From Falsochrobactrum tianjinense (lineage in GTDB: Bacteria > Pseudomonadota > Alphaproteobacteria > Rhizobiales > Rhizobiaceae), in assembly GCF_019100495.1 (NCBI RefSeq), contig NZ_JAHRVA010000005.1, forward strand, positions 154,807-218,806: a stretch of 64,000 nt of DNA, read 5' to 3'. The notes beneath the pieces are model-generated. The model saw only the letters and a list, made by a program, of their open reading frames with translations, ran no database searches and had not been told where the DNA came from. Positions 16,807 through 26,938 of the stretch are shown here, in pieces. Within the stretch, counting starts at the first letter, position 1; each line of letters opens with the position of its first letter. The position numbers were made by a program, and so were the translations under genes.

Positions 16807-18913
16807 ATCCGGCCCTCAGCAATCTGATCGCCTCATCGCGTCCGAAGAGATAGAGCAGGACGCGCAGCGCCTGCCCGCGCTCGCTCTCAAGATCGGGGTC
16901 GCTGGCCAGAATATAGCGCGCATCCTTGCGCGCGATTTCCAGAAGATCGCCATGCGCTTCGATGGAGGCAAGCCGGAAACCCGGCGTGCCGGACTGGCGG
17001 GTCCCGAGCAGTTCGCCTTCGCCGCGCAGTTTCAGGTCTTCCTCGGCAATGCGAAAACCATCTTCCGTTTCGCGCATCACCTTGAGCCGCGCCTGCGCAA
17101 TTTCGCCCAGCGGTCCCTTGTAGAGCAGCAGGCATGTCGAAGGCTTGTCGCCGCGTCCCACGCGACCGCGAAGCTGGTGCAACTGTGACAGACCGAAACG
17201 CTCGGCATGTTCGATGACGATAATCGTCGCATCCGGCACGTCAACGCCAACTTCAATCACGGTCGTCGCCACCAGAAGCCGCGTTTCGCCTTCTTTGAAG
17301 GCGCGCATGGCTTCGTCCTTTTCCGCGCCCGCCATGCGCCCATGGATAAGGCCGATCCTGCTGCCGAACACGGGCTTCAGGCTTTCAAAGCGCTCTTCGG
17401 CGGAGGTTAGTTCAACGACTTCCGATTCCTCGACCAGCGGACAGATCCAATAGATTTTCTGGCCTTCGCGCGCAGCCTTGGCGATGCGGTCAACCAATTC
17501 GTCCATGCGCTCCATCGGCACGATTGCCGTGGTGATCGGCTGGCGTCCGGCGGGCTTTTCGGTGAGCTTCGACACATCCATGTCGCCGAAGGCGGTCAGA
17601 ACCAGCGTGCGCGGAATAGGCGTCGCCGTCATCACCAGCATATCCGGGGCCGAGCCCTTGGCCGTCAGCATCAGGCGCTGATGCACGCCGAAGCGGTGCT
17701 GTTCGTCGATGATGACCAGAACGAGGTCGTGATATTCGACCTTTTCCTGAAACAACGCATGGGTGCCGATGACGATATCGATTTCGCCGCTTTTCAGCCC
17801 TTCCAGCACGGTGTTGCGATCACGTCCCTTTTCGCGGCCTGTCAGCAGGGCAGCTCTCAAGCCGGCCTTTTCAGCCAGCGGTGCAATGGTCGCAAAATGC
17901 TGGCGCGCCAGAACTTCCGTTGGTGCCATCAGGGCCGATTGCCCGCCGGATTCGGCAGCATGCGCCATGGAAAGCAGGCCCACGACCGTTTTGCCGGAAC
18001 CGACATCGCCCTGCAAAAGCCGCAACATGCGCTCTGGCGATTTGAGGTCCGTGATGATCTCGCGAACCGCCTGATCCTGTCCCTGGGTGAGGCGATAGGG
18101 CAGGTGACGCATGATCTCGGTCACGGTGCGGCCATTGCCTTCCAGCGGACGCCCCGACAGCCTGCGCGTTTTGGCGCGCACGAGCGCCAGTGCCAACTGC
18201 CCCGCCAGAAATTCGTCATAGGCGAGCCTGCGCCGTGTAATGCCTTCCAGTGCAATGTCGGTCGGATCTTCCGGCAGATGCATAGTGTTAAGCGCCTGCT
18301 GGAAGTCGGGAAAACGCTCGCGGGCCAGCAGTGGCGCATTGATCCATTCCGGCAGGGGCGGCACGCGCGACAGCGCTTCCTTGACGGCGCGCGCCAGTGT
18401 CTTGGGCGATAGGCCCGCTGTCAGCGGATAGACCGGCTCGACCAGCGGCAGGTCGGCCGCATCGTCTACCCCTGCGATATAATCCGGGTGCACCATGGAG
18501 GCGCGCCCGTTGAACCATTCCACCTTGCCCGACACGATGACGGTCTCGCCTTCAGGCAGCATTTTTTGCAGCCATGGCAACTGTGCGTGAAAGAAGGTGA
18601 GGGCGATTTCGCCGGTATCGTCATGAGCAAGAACCCGATGCGGCACATTCTTGCGCTCACGCGGCGCCGGCTGATGCTGATCGACCACCACTTCCAGCGT
18701 GACGATGGCGCCTTCCTGCGCGAATGCGATGCCGGGGCGGTTGCGCCTGTCGATGACGCTGTGGGGGGGGAGAAACAGAAGCTGGCCCACTTTCGGCTCG
18801 GCGCCCGGAACATCGGTTCCAAGCAGTTTTCCAAGCAAAGCGGCCACTTTCGGGCCAATGCCGGAAAGCGAGCGAACAGAGGCGAAAAAGGGATCGAGCA
18901 TAGACGGACGCAT
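16805..18913 (-). CDS. recG: ATP-dependent DNA helicase RecG
   Basis: About 702 residues. The N-terminal wedge/OB-fold region (including VVSGKVEWFNGRASMVHPD) is followed by superfamily 2 helicase motifs: QDQAVREI, Walker [47 protein letters not shown] and QLRGRVGRG. It remodels stalled replication forks and branch-migrates Holliday junctions. I chose ATG 18913 (MRPSMLDPFFASV) as start, since the family N-terminus aligns there; an open frame continues to 18949. It is divergent from sdhE. Confidence 0.95.
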   Translation of the reverse strand: MRPSMLDPFFASVRSLSGIGPKVAALLGKLLGTDVPGAEPKVGQLLFLPPHSVIDRRNRPGIAFAQEGAIVTLEVVVDQHQPAPRERKNVPHRVLAHDDTGEIALTFFHAQLPWLQKMLPEGETVIVSGKVEWFNGRASMVHPDYIAGVDDAADLPLVEPVYPLTAGLSPKTLARAVKEALSRVPPLPEWINAPLLARERFPDFQQALNTMHLPEDPTDIALEGITRRRLAYDEFLAGQLALALVRAKTRRLSGRPLEGNGRTVTEIMRHLPYRLTQGQDQAVREIITDLKSPERMLRLLQGDVGSGKTVVGLLSMAHAAESGGQSALMAPTEVLARQHFATIAPLAEKAGLRAALLTGREKGRDRNTVLEGLKSGEIDIVIGTHALFQEKVEYHDLVLVIIDEQHRFGVHQRLMLTAKGSAPDMLVMTATPIPRTLVLTAFGDMDVSKLTEKPAGRQPITTAIVPMERMDELVDRIAKAAREGQKIYWICPLVEESEVVELTSAEERFESLKPVFGSRIGLIHGRMAGAEKDEAMRAFKEGETRLLVATTVIEVGVDVPDATIIVIEHAERFGLSQLHQLRGRVGRGDKPSTCLLLYKGPLGEIAQARLKVMRETEDGFRIAEEDLKLRGEGELLGTRQSGTPGFRLASIEAHGDLLEIARKDARYILASDPDLESERGQALRVLLYLFGRDEAIRLLRAG

Positions 18914-19063
18914 GATGCGGAGCTTTAACTGCTTCGCCGTCCGACGCAAGTCCGGGGGCGAAAGTTTCTGTGCTCTTTTTGTTCTCGTTCAGGAAACAGG
19001 TTCCCACATCGGCAACAGATGCTATATACCGGCTTCGGATTTTATAATTGGAGCCTCGAAACA

Positions 19064-19351
19064 ATGACTGGCAGCACACTTGCGACGGAAAATCTCGATG
19101 TAAGGCGTCGCAAGCTTCTGTTTCGCGCCTGGCATCGCGGCATGCGTGAGATGGACCTGATCCTTGGCCAGTATGCCGATGCGTATCTTGCAGGCTTCAC
19201 CGATCCGCAGCTCGACGAGTTCGAGCATATTCTCGAGGTGCTGGATCGCGATCTTCTGAAGTGGGTGACGGGTGAAAGCCCGATTCCGGCCGAATATGAT
19301 ACGCCGCTTTTCCGCGATATTGTCGCCTTCCGCGACCGCATAGAATTCTAA
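19064..19351 (+). CDS. sdhE: FAD assembly factor SdhE
   Basis: 95-residue cytoplasmic protein of the SdhE/YgfY (DUF339) family that promotes covalent FAD attachment to succinate dehydrogenase. The invariant RGMREMD motif (RAWHRGMREMDLILG) is present, followed by the acidic helices FEHILEVLDRDLLKWVTG. The start at ATG 19064 is preceded by GGAG about 10 nt upstream. It is followed after 11 bp by mfd, probably in one operon, a common pairing in Rhizobiales. Confidence 0.93.
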   Translation: MTGSTLATENLDVRRRKLLFRAWHRGMREMDLILGQYADAYLAGFTDPQLDEFEHILEVLDRDLLKWVTGESPIPAEYDTPLFRDIVAFRDRIEF

Positions 19352-19362
19352 GATAGAGCCTC

Positions 19363-22300
19363 ATGCCCGTTTTCAGCAAATTAGGTCTTAAGCCCATCAT
19401 AGCCGCCGGTGTGAGTCGCCATATCGTGATCGACGGCGTTGCCGACGGTTTCGAGGCATTCTGCCTTGCGCGTCTGGTGGACGAGATCGGCGAGCGCGGG
19501 CCAATCATGTATATCGTGCGCGACGGACAGCGCATTGCCGATCTGGAACAGGTGCTGAGCTTCGTTGCGCCCGACCTGCCTGTTCTGCATTTGCCAGCCT
19601 GGGATTGCCTGCCTTATGACCGCGTGTCGCCGGGCGCGGATGCGTCGGCACGCAGGCTTGCCGCGTTAAGTGCACTTGCAGCGTTGAAGAAATCGCCGCA
19701 CCCGTCAATCATCCTGACCACGGCCAATGCGATTTTGCAGAAGCTGCCGCCGCAGGCGGCGATAGAAGAACAGGTGATTTCCGCGCGTCCGGGCAACCAG
19801 CTCAATATGAACGATCTGGCTTCGCGGCTTGAACGCAACGGATTCGAGCGTGTCTCGACCGTGCGCGACATCGGCGAATTCGCGGTGCGTGGCGGCATTC
19901 TCGATCTTTACGCGCCGGGCGCGGAAGAGCCGCTGCGGCTCGATTTCTTTGGTGACACGCTGGAAACGATCCGCGCTTTCGATCCGGCGTCGCAGCGCAC
20001 CACCGGAACGCGCAAGGAATTCGTGCTCCAGCCAATGAGCGAAATCACCCTTTCGCCTGATATGATCAGCCGTTTCCGCAAGAATTATGTGGCCATGTTC
20101 GGTGCGCCGCAGCGCGACGATGCGCTTTATCAGGCGATCAGCGAAGGCCGTCGTTTTGCGGGCATGGAGCACTGGCTGCCGCTTTTCTATGACCGTCTGG
20201 AGACGGTATTCGACCATGCGGGCGGGATGCCGGTTGTGTTCGACCATCTGGTGCACGAGGCGCTGACCGAGCGTCACACCATGGTTGTGGATCATTACGA
20301 ATCGCGCCTGCGCCAGGCCGAAGGCAAGGAGCCCGGCAGCGAAGCCGTGCCCTACAAGCCGGTGAAGCCGGAGACGCTTTATCTTTCGCCGGCGGACGTT
20401 GAACAACTCGCCTCGGCGATGGGTGTGCGTATCGATCTGACGCCTTTCAGTACGCCGGAAGTGACGGGCCGTAAGGTCGTCAATGCCAATGTCCACGCGG
20501 GGCGCAGTTTTGCCGAAGAGCGCGCCGCAACCGACGTGAATCTTTTTGAAGCCGTGGTGAAGCATGTTGCGGAACTGCGCGCGGCTGGCAAAAAAGTTCT
20601 GGTTGCAGCCTGGTCGGAAGGCTCGCTGGACCGTCTGCTTCAGGTGCTGGACGAGCACGGCCTTGAGAAGATCGAGACAGTGGATCGGCTTTCCACTGTC
20701 AAGGCGCTGTCGCGTGACAAGATCACGGCAGCGGTTCTGGCCGTTGAAAATGGCTTCGATGCGGGCGATCTCGTTGTTGTTGCCGAGCAGGATATTCTGG
20801 GTGATCGGCTTATTCGCCGCTCCAAGCGGCGCAAGCGTGATCAGGATTTCATCTCGGAGGTCGCTGCACTCAACGCTGGCGATATCGTCGTCCATGTCGA
20901 TCACGGTATCGGGCGCTTCATCGGCCTCAAGACCATTACGGCTGCGGGCGCCCCGCACGATTGTCTTGAAATCCATTATGCGGGCGATGATCGCCTGTTC
21001 CTGCCGGTTGAGAATATCGAGCTTTTGTCGCGTTACGGTTCGGAAGGGTCGGACGCGGTTCTGGACAAGCTTGGCGGCGGCGCATGGCAGGCGCGCAAGG
21101 CCAAACTCAAGAAGCGCCTGCTCGAAATTGCCGGACACCTGATCCAGATTGCCGCCGAACGCCAGATGCGCGGCGCGCCGGTGATGACACCGCCGGACGG
21201 TCTCTATGCCGAATTTTCCGCGCGCTTCCCTTATGATGAGACGGAAGACCAGCTGACGGCTATCGACGCTGTCGCGGACGATCTCGCCGAAGGCAAGCCG
21301 ATGGATCGCCTGATTTGCGGCGATGTCGGCTTCGGTAAGACCGAAGTGGCGCTGCGTGCGGCCTTCATCGCGGCCATGAACGGCGTTCAGGTGGCGGTGG
21401 TCGTGCCGACCACGCTGCTTTCCCGCCAGCATTTCAAGACCTTTTCCAACCGTTTTCACGGCCTGCCGATTAATGTCGCGCATGCTTCGCGCCTCGTTGG
21501 CGCCAAGGAGCTCGCTGCAAACAAGAAAGGGCTGGAAGAAGGCACGGTCGATATCGTCGTCGGCACCCACGCACTGCTTGGCAATTCGATTAAGTTCAAG
21601 AATCTTGGCTTGCTCATCATCGATGAGGAGCAGCATTTCGGCGTCAAGCACAAGGAACGGCTGAAGGATCTGAAATCCGACGTTCATGTGCTCACACTTT
21701 CGGCCACGCCGATCCCGCGCACCTTGCAGCTTGCCCTGACGGGCGTGCGCGAACTGTCGCTCATCACCACGCCGCCGGTGGATCGCATGGCGGTGCGCAC
21801 ATTCGTTTCGCCTTTCGATCCACTCGTGATCCGCGAAACGCTGCTGCGCGAGCGCTATCGCGGCGGCCAGAGCTTCTATGTTGTCCCGCGCATTGCGGAC
21901 CTGACCGAAATTCAGGAGTTCCTGCAAGCCCATGTGCCGGAATTGAAAGTGGCCGTAGCCCACGGCCAGATGGCACCGGGCATGCTTGATGACATCATGA
22001 ACGCCTTCTATGACGGGCAGTATGATGTGCTTTTGTCCACGACCATCGTGGAATCGGGTCTCGATATTCCAACCGCCAACACGATGATCGTGCATCGCGC
22101 CGATATGTTCGGCCTGGCGCAGCTTTATCAGTTGCGCGGACGTGTAGGCCGTTCCAAGCAGCGCGCTTTTGCGCTGTTCACACTTCCAGCAGGCAAGATG
22201 TTGACGCAGACAGCGGAGCGCCGCCTGAAAGTGCTGCAATCGCTCGATACGCTCGGCGCGGGCTTCCAGCTTGCAAGCCACGATATGGATATTCGCGGTG

Positions 22301-22875
22301 CGGGCAACCTGCTTGGTGAAGAACAATCCGGCCATATCAAGGAAGTGGGCTTCGAGCTTTACCAGCAGATGCTGGAAGAGGCGGTTGCAACGCTCAAGGG
22401 CTCCGGCGAAGTGGAAGACAGCCAATGGTCGCCGCAGATTGCGATCGGTACGGCGGTCATGATCCCGGAAACCTATGTGCCCGACCTACAATTGCGCCTT
22501 GGTCTTTATCGTCGCCTCGCCGATCTGGAGGAACCGCAGGACATCGACGCCTTTGGCGCGGAATTGATCGACCGTTTCGGTCCGATGCCGGACGAAGTGC
22601 AGCACCTGCTCAAGATCGTCTTTATCAAGGCGCTGTGCCGCAGAGCTAATGTCGAGAAGCTCGATGCCGGGCCGAAGGGCGTGGTCATCCAGTTCCGTCA
22701 CGCGACCTTCGCCAACCCGGTCGGGCTGGTGAAGATGATCGGCGAGCAGGGTTCCATGGCGAAGATCAGGCCGGACCAGAGCATCGTGTTCATCCGCGAC
22801 TGGCCGACACCGGAAAAGCGCCTCAACGGCTCAGCGGTCGTCATGACACAGCTTGCGAAGATCGCGGCAGCTTAG
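19363..22875 (+). CDS. mfd: Transcription-repair coupling factor Mfd
   Basis: 1170 residues, full length. The N-terminal UvrB-like module ([30 protein letters not shown]) comes first. The RNA-polymerase-interacting domain ([19 protein letters not shown]) follows, then a RecG-like translocase: Walker [41 protein letters not shown] and [13 protein letters not shown]. The C-terminal UvrA-occluding domain ends the chain. It releases RNA polymerase stalled at lesions and recruits UvrA. Its stop overlaps by 4 bp the stop of the convergent DsbA-family gene. Confidence 0.97.
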   Translation: MPVFSKLGLKPIIAAGVSRHIVIDGVADGFEAFCLARLVDEIGERGPIMYIVRDGQRIADLEQVLSFVAPDLPVLHLPAWDCLPYDRVSPGADASARRLAALSALAALKKSPHPSIILTTANAILQKLPPQAAIEEQVISARPGNQLNMNDLASRLERNGFERVSTVRDIGEFAVRGGILDLYAPGAEEPLRLDFFGDTLETIRAFDPASQRTTGTRKEFVLQPMSEITLSPDMISRFRKNYVAMFGAPQRDDALYQAISEGRRFAGMEHWLPLFYDRLETVFDHAGGMPVVFDHLVHEALTERHTMVVDHYESRLRQAEGKEPGSEAVPYKPVKPETLYLSPADVEQLASAMGVRIDLTPFSTPEVTGRKVVNANVHAGRSFAEERAATDVNLFEAVVKHVAELRAAGKKVLVAAWSEGSLDRLLQVLDEHGLEKIETVDRLSTVKALSRDKITAAVLAVENGFDAGDLVVVAEQDILGDRLIRRSKRRKRDQDFISEVAALNAGDIVVHVDHGIGRFIGLKTITAAGAPHDCLEIHYAGDDRLFLPVENIELLSRYGSEGSDAVLDKLGGGAWQARKAKLKKRLLEIAGHLIQIAAERQMRGAPVMTPPDGLYAEFSARFPYDETEDQLTAIDAVADDLAEGKPMDRLICGDVGFGKTEVALRAAFIAAMNGVQVAVVVPTTLLSRQHFKTFSNRFHGLPINVAHASRLVGAKELAANKKGLEEGTVDIVVGTHALLGNSIKFKNLGLLIIDEEQHFGVKHKERLKDLKSDVHVLTLSATPIPRTLQLALTGVRELSLITTPPVDRMAVRTFVSPFDPLVIRETLLRERYRGGQSFYVVPRIADLTEIQEFLQAHVPELKVAVAHGQMAPGMLDDIMNAFYDGQYDVLLSTTIVESGLDIPTANTMIVHRADMFGLAQLYQLRGRVGRSKQRAFALFTLPAGKMLTQTAERRLKVLQSLDTLGAGFQLASHDMDIRGAGNLLGEEQSGHIKEVGFELYQQMLEEAVATLKGSGEVEDSQWSPQIAIGTAVMIPETYVPDLQLRLGLYRRLADLEEPQDIDAFGAELIDRFGPMPDEVQHLLKIVFIKALCRRANVEKLDAGPKGVVIQFRHATFANPVGLVKMIGEQGSMAKIRPDQSIVFIRDWPTPEKRLNGSAVVMTQLAKIAAA

Positions 22876-23546
22876 CGATCTTCCGCAATCCCCGGCTCGA
22901 AACCTTCCGCCGTCTGGCGGATGGCGTCGGCGAGAACATCGGCGGTTTGCGCGCCCATGACGGCATATTTCTGGTCTATGATGAAGCAGGGCACACCGCG
23001 CACGCCTATGCGGTTGGCCGTGTCGATTTCTTCGCGAATTGTCGCCTTGTCTGCCTCGCTCTGCAACAGGCGGGCGACGACTGCGCCGTCCATGCCGACA
23101 CTTGCGGCGGCATCGACCAGTACTTCATGGTCGCCGATATCCTGCCCCTGCTCGAAATAGAGCGAAAACAGCGCGCCCACCAGTTTGTCCTGAGTGCCGG
23201 AAGCGGCCTGCGCCGCCCAGTGAATGACACGGTGTGCGTCCAGCGTGTTCGGCGCACGGGTGATGGCTTCAAAATCGAAGATGATACCGTTTTCTTCGCC
23301 AAGCTCGTTCAGTTGTTTGTGAATGTCGTCGATCTTGGAGCCGGTGCCGAATTTCTCACGCATATAGACCTGCCGGTCCTTGCCATGCGCCGGTAAGGAT
23401 GGGTCTAGCTGATACGGACGCCAGCGAATTTCGGCGTCCACCTCCGGCACTATCGCAAGCGCATTTTCAAGACGCTTGCGTCCGAGGAAGCACCACGGGC
23501 ACACGACATCCGAAACGACATCAATGGTGATCTTTCTGTTCGTCAT
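22872..23546 (-). CDS. DsbA-family oxidoreductase (FrnE-like / HCCA isomerase family)
   Basis: 224 residues with no signal peptide, so cytoplasmic. It has a thioredoxin fold with helical insertion: the N-terminal CPWC active site (DVVCPWCFLGRKRLENAL, Cys at about 16 and 19) and the cis-Pro segment GVRGVPCFII. This matches the FrnE/2-hydroxychromene-2-carboxylate isomerase branch of DsbA proteins; members with CxxC usually act as thiol oxidoreductases under oxidative stress. It is convergent with mfd. Confidence 0.88.
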   Translation of the reverse strand: MTNRKITIDVVSDVVCPWCFLGRKRLENALAIVPEVDAEIRWRPYQLDPSLPAHGKDRQVYMREKFGTGSKIDDIHKQLNELGEENGIIFDFEAITRAPNTLDAHRVIHWAAQAASGTQDKLVGALFSLYFEQGQDIGDHEVLVDAAASVGMDGAVVARLLQSEADKATIREEIDTANRIGVRGVPCFIIDQKYAVMGAQTADVLADAIRQTAEGFEPGIAEDR

Positions 23547-23612
23547 GAAAGCGCTCCGCTTGGGCCGACGTAAATCATATTAAGAGTAGATGTAGGGCGG
23601 ATCATGGCTGGA

Positions 23613-25475
23613 TCAAAATGCCTGCCCGTCATTGCGCCACCATGTCGGCAGTTGGTAGCCGTAAAGCGATGTTCTCTTCGGGTGGCCGATTCTGTCCCAG
23701 CGCGCCACCCACTGATAGGGCAGGTGGTAGAGAGGAATATAATAATCGCCCGATATCAGCACGCGGTCGAGGGCGCGCACGGCACTGACGAAATCGGCGC
23801 GACTGCGCGCGTCCAGCATGGCGTCGATCATGGCGTCCACCGCCGGATCGGCAACGCCTGCATAGTTGAAGCTGCCCTGTGCATCGCGCGATGCCGAACC
23901 CCAGCGCCGCCATTGTTCATTGCCCGGCGATAGCGAGCCGCTCAGGGCCCCGAGGATCATGTCATAATCGAAGGTTTGCAGCCGCTGCTGATATTGTGCG
24001 TCATCGGCCGACCGGATTTCGGCAGTAATGCCGAGTCGCGCCAGATTGCGCTTATAGGCGAGGGCAACCTTTTCTTCATCCGGCGAGCGCGTCATGATTT
24101 CGAATGAAAGCGGCTTTCCATCAGGCCCCAGAGCCCGACCGTTTTCAATACGAAAGCCCGCTTCTTCCAGAAGGTCGTGGGCCTTTTTGGCTGGTGTCCG
24201 GTCATGGCCACTGCCGTCTGTTACGGGCGGGTGCCAGGTGCCGTTCATCACGTCCTCGCGCACCGCTTCGGGGAAAGGCGCAAGCAGTTCACGTTCGCGC
24301 GCATCAGCAGGTTTGCCTACCGATGAAAGCTCGGAGCCTTCCCAGAAACTTCGCGTGCGCTGGTACTGGCTGGCAAAAAGATTGCGATTGGCCCATTCAA
24401 AATCGAACAGAAGCCCCAGCGCCTGCCGCACGCGCCGGTCCTCGAATATGGGCCGCCGCGTGTTGAATACGAAGCCGAACATATTGGCAGGTGTGCCTTT
24501 CTCAAAACTCTCCTTGATGACCCTGCCATCCGCGACCGCCGGAAAATCATAGGATTTTTGCCAGCGGGTCGGGTTGCCTTCGAGGAAGACGTCGAGCAGG
24601 CCCTTCTTGAAGGATTCGAACAACGAGGTTTCATTGCGGAAATATTCGATGGTGAGCGTGTCGAAATTATCGAAGCCGCGCCGCACCGGCAGATCCTTGC
24701 CCCAATAATCCGCGTTGCGCTCATAGGTGATGCGCTGGCCCGGCTGAATGCCGGAAACCACATAAGGCCCACTGCCCAAGGGGGCCTTGAGCGTAGAATT
24801 GCTGAAGGTTTCCCGGTCGATGGCATGTTTTGGCAAGATCGGCATGGAGGCTGCGATCAGCAGCGGAAATTCCCGGTCGGACTTGTCATTGAAGACGAAG
24901 CGCATCGAGCGTTCGCCGGTTTTTTCGATCCGCTTGATCCGGCTCATGCGATTATTATAGGGCGGGCGGCCCTTTTCGGTGAGCAGGTCATAGGTAAAAA
25001 GAACGTCGTCCACTGTCACCGGCTCACCGTCAGACCATTTTGCGCGGGCGTCAAGCGTGAATTCCACCCAATGGCGATCAGGATCGATAGCGATCTTTTC
25101 AGCCAACAGGCCGTAAAGCGTGAAAGGTTCATCGCGTGAGCGCAGCATCAGGGTCTCATAGACGAGATTGCCGAAGTCGGTGTCGCCGAACAGGCCGCGC
25201 GCTGTCGTGCGCATGCTTTTGAGAATGAAAGGATTAAGGCTGTCGAATGTGCCCACGACCCCCATCTTCAATGCGCCGCCCTTGGGCGCGTCAGGATAGA
25301 CATAGGGAAGATGGGTAAAATCGGGGGGCAGGGCCACGTCGCCATGCATGGAAAGCGCGTAATCCGGGGCAGTCGCGGCTGCATCCTGTGCGTAAGCCGC
25401 GCCTGCATTCATGCTGAAAAACAGCATCAGGCAGGCAAGGATCGTCGGGGGGCAAAGGGCAATCAATCCGGTCAA
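23613..25475 (-). CDS. Extracellular solute-binding protein family 5, YejA-like (peptide/microcin C type)
   Basis: About 620 residues. A hydrophobic signal region (LIALCPPTILACLMLFFSMNAGAAYA) precedes a long periplasmic-binding domain of SBP family 5 with GGALKMGVVGTFDSLNPFILK, WVEFTLDARAKWSDGEPVTVDDVLFTY and LGSGPYVV motifs. It most resembles YejA, which binds oligopeptides and microcin C for the YejBEF importer. No permease or ATPase gene is adjacent, so it must share a transporter encoded elsewhere. The start is uncertain: I chose TTG 25475, which puts the signal peptide at the N-terminus; the open frame extends to 25610. Confidence 0.82.
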   Translation of the reverse strand: MTGLIALCPPTILACLMLFFSMNAGAAYAQDAAATAPDYALSMHGDVALPPDFTHLPYVYPDAPKGGALKMGVVGTFDSLNPFILKSMRTTARGLFGDTDFGNLVYETLMLRSRDEPFTLYGLLAEKIAIDPDRHWVEFTLDARAKWSDGEPVTVDDVLFTYDLLTEKGRPPYNNRMSRIKRIEKTGERSMRFVFNDKSDREFPLLIAASMPILPKHAIDRETFSNSTLKAPLGSGPYVVSGIQPGQRITYERNADYWGKDLPVRRGFDNFDTLTIEYFRNETSLFESFKKGLLDVFLEGNPTRWQKSYDFPAVADGRVIKESFEKGTPANMFGFVFNTRRPIFEDRRVRQALGLLFDFEWANRNLFASQYQRTRSFWEGSELSSVGKPADARERELLAPFPEAVREDVMNGTWHPPVTDGSGHDRTPAKKAHDLLEEAGFRIENGRALGPDGKPLSFEIMTRSPDEEKVALAYKRNLARLGITAEIRSADDAQYQQRLQTFDYDMILGALSGSLSPGNEQWRRWGSASRDAQGSFNYAGVADPAVDAMIDAMLDARSRADFVSAVRALDRVLISGDYYIPLYHLPYQWVARWDRIGHPKRTSLYGYQLPTWWRNDGQAF

Positions 25476-25840
25476 GTTTTTCGCATCCCGTTCAATTTTG
25501 CTGCGCTTCTGTAAATAAGTGTGATATCCAATATTGATTCGTGTGGCGAAATTAGCATGAACCTGTCCTGTGTGAGGATTAAGAACATGACTGATGTGCG
25601 ACAGAGCCAATTAAAATGAAAATTTTGTCGGATTCTGGATCAGCAACGCCATCACCATCTGGATTCGCAAGCCCAGTCGTTGTAACACGGCCCGGATAGG
25701 GTCCGAATGGGGTCCGGATTAGGGGTTGAAATTCCCGAAGGTCACGCTGTTGCCGCATTTTCAAACCAGTGACGGTCTATCGCTGACTTCACCAGAGAAC
25801 GGGAACTAAAGATCAAAGCGTTGAAAGGAACCTGTTGATC

Positions 25841-26461
25841 ATGTCCAGCACGAAGACAATCGCTGCCGCATCCGCATTTGCTGGCGCGTTCGCCTTGCTT
25901 GCCTCCGCGACGGTGCCTGCATCCGCGCAGCAGCAACAGCCGCCGCAGGGTTGGTTCAAGGTTTGCTCCAAGCAGGAAGACAACGACATCTGCAACACGC
26001 AGAACATCGTCACCGCCGATTCCGGCCAGCTTCTGACCGCAGTCAACCTCATCGAGATCACGGGCAAGATCAATCGCAAGATTTTTCAGGTCACGGTGCC
26101 GGTCGGTCGCCTGATTCCGGCGGGCGTCGGCCTCCAGATCGATAGCAACAAGCCGACAAAGCTCGAATACGGCATCTGCTTTCCTGATCGCTGCATCGCG
26201 GAAGCGCCACTTTCCGACGATCTCGTCAATGCGCTCAAGAAGGGCGGCAAGCTGACCCTGACCTCGGTCAATTACCAGAACAAGCAGAACCCGATTCCGG
26301 TCTCGCTGACCGGCTTCACACAGGCTCTGTCGGGTCCGGGCCTCAAGCAGTCCGAGCTTGAAGAGCGCCAGAAGGAACTTCAGGAAGCGGTCCAGAAGCG
26401 CCAGAAGGAATTCGAGGCCAAGATGAAGGCTGAGCAGGAAAAAGCCAAGGCCGGCAATTGA
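25841..26461 (+). CDS. Invasion-associated locus B (IalB) family protein
   Basis: 206-residue secreted protein. The signal peptide (TIAAASAFAGAFALLASATVPASAQQ) is followed by the IalB-like beta-rich domain with paired cysteines (GWFKVCSKQEDNDICNTQN, GICFPDRCIAEAPL) and conserved INRKIFQVTVPVG. The C-terminal 40 residues form a charged coiled coil (ELEERQKELQEAVQKRQKEF). IalB was named for a Bartonella invasion locus, but the family is widespread in Rhizobiales and its biochemical role is unknown. The ATG at 25841 lies 11 nt after AAAGGA; a TTG at 25835 is an alternative. A strong terminator follows. Confidence 0.9.
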   Translation: MSSTKTIAAASAFAGAFALLASATVPASAQQQQPPQGWFKVCSKQEDNDICNTQNIVTADSGQLLTAVNLIEITGKINRKIFQVTVPVGRLIPAGVGLQIDSNKPTKLEYGICFPDRCIAEAPLSDDLVNALKKGGKLTLTSVNYQNKQNPIPVSLTGFTQALSGPGLKQSELEERQKELQEAVQKRQKEFEAKMKAEQEKAKAGN

Positions 26462-26480
26462 TTGCTATTCTGTTTGATTG

Positions 26481-26506
26481 AAAAGGGCGCTTCTAGCGCC
26501 CTTTTT
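26481..26506 (+). terminator. Rho-independent terminator of the IalB-family gene
   Basis: AAAAGGGCGC, loop TTCTA, GCGCCCTTTTT: a perfect GC-rich stem followed by a T-run, 20 bp after the stop codon. Confidence 0.9.
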
Positions 26507-26528
26507 GCATGGAAAAATCTGCCGGATT

Positions 26529-26864
26529 TCAGTTCGCGTGAGCTTTTGCGCGATAGACGCCGTTTTCGAGACGATCGAACATCTCGTTCACATCCGGGTG
26601 GCGCAGCGGCTCGCCGCTCAGATCGGGTACGAGATTCTGTTCCGATACATAGGCCACATATTCCGACGCCGAATTTTCCGCCAACAAGTGATAAAACGGC
26701 TGATCGCGGCGCGGCCGATTTTCTTCGGGAATGGATTCATACCATTCTTCCGTATTCGCGAATTCGGGGTCCACGTCGAAAATGATCCCCCGGAAGGGAA
26801 AAAGCCGATGCTTGACCACCTGGCCGATCTGGAATTTGGCGTGTTTTATCTGCGTCATACTCAT
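26529..26864 (-). CDS. hspQ: Heat shock protein HspQ
   Basis: 111-residue cytoplasmic protein of the HspQ/YccV family, a hemimethylated-DNA-binding-like fold that in enterobacteria acts as a specificity factor for Lon. Typical motifs are KFQIGQVVKHRLFPFRGIIF, FDVDPEFANTEEWY and QPFYHLLAEN...YVAYVSEQNLVPD. It stands alone, convergent with the IalB-family gene. Confidence 0.93.
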   Translation of the reverse strand: MSMTQIKHAKFQIGQVVKHRLFPFRGIIFDVDPEFANTEEWYESIPEENRPRRDQPFYHLLAENSASEYVAYVSEQNLVPDLSGEPLRHPDVNEMFDRLENGVYRAKAHAN

Positions 26865-26938
26865 GAAACATATATGTAGTTCATCGGCAGGTGAAATAAA
26901 GCCTGCGGGAAATGTGAAATTATGCAGCGTCGCTGCCG

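Noticed and set aside
19705..22425. 906-codon open frame antisense to mfd
   Set aside because: It is the shadow of a long GC-rich gene; the sense frame is a complete Mfd with all motifs, and the antisense product is Arg/His-rich without any domain.
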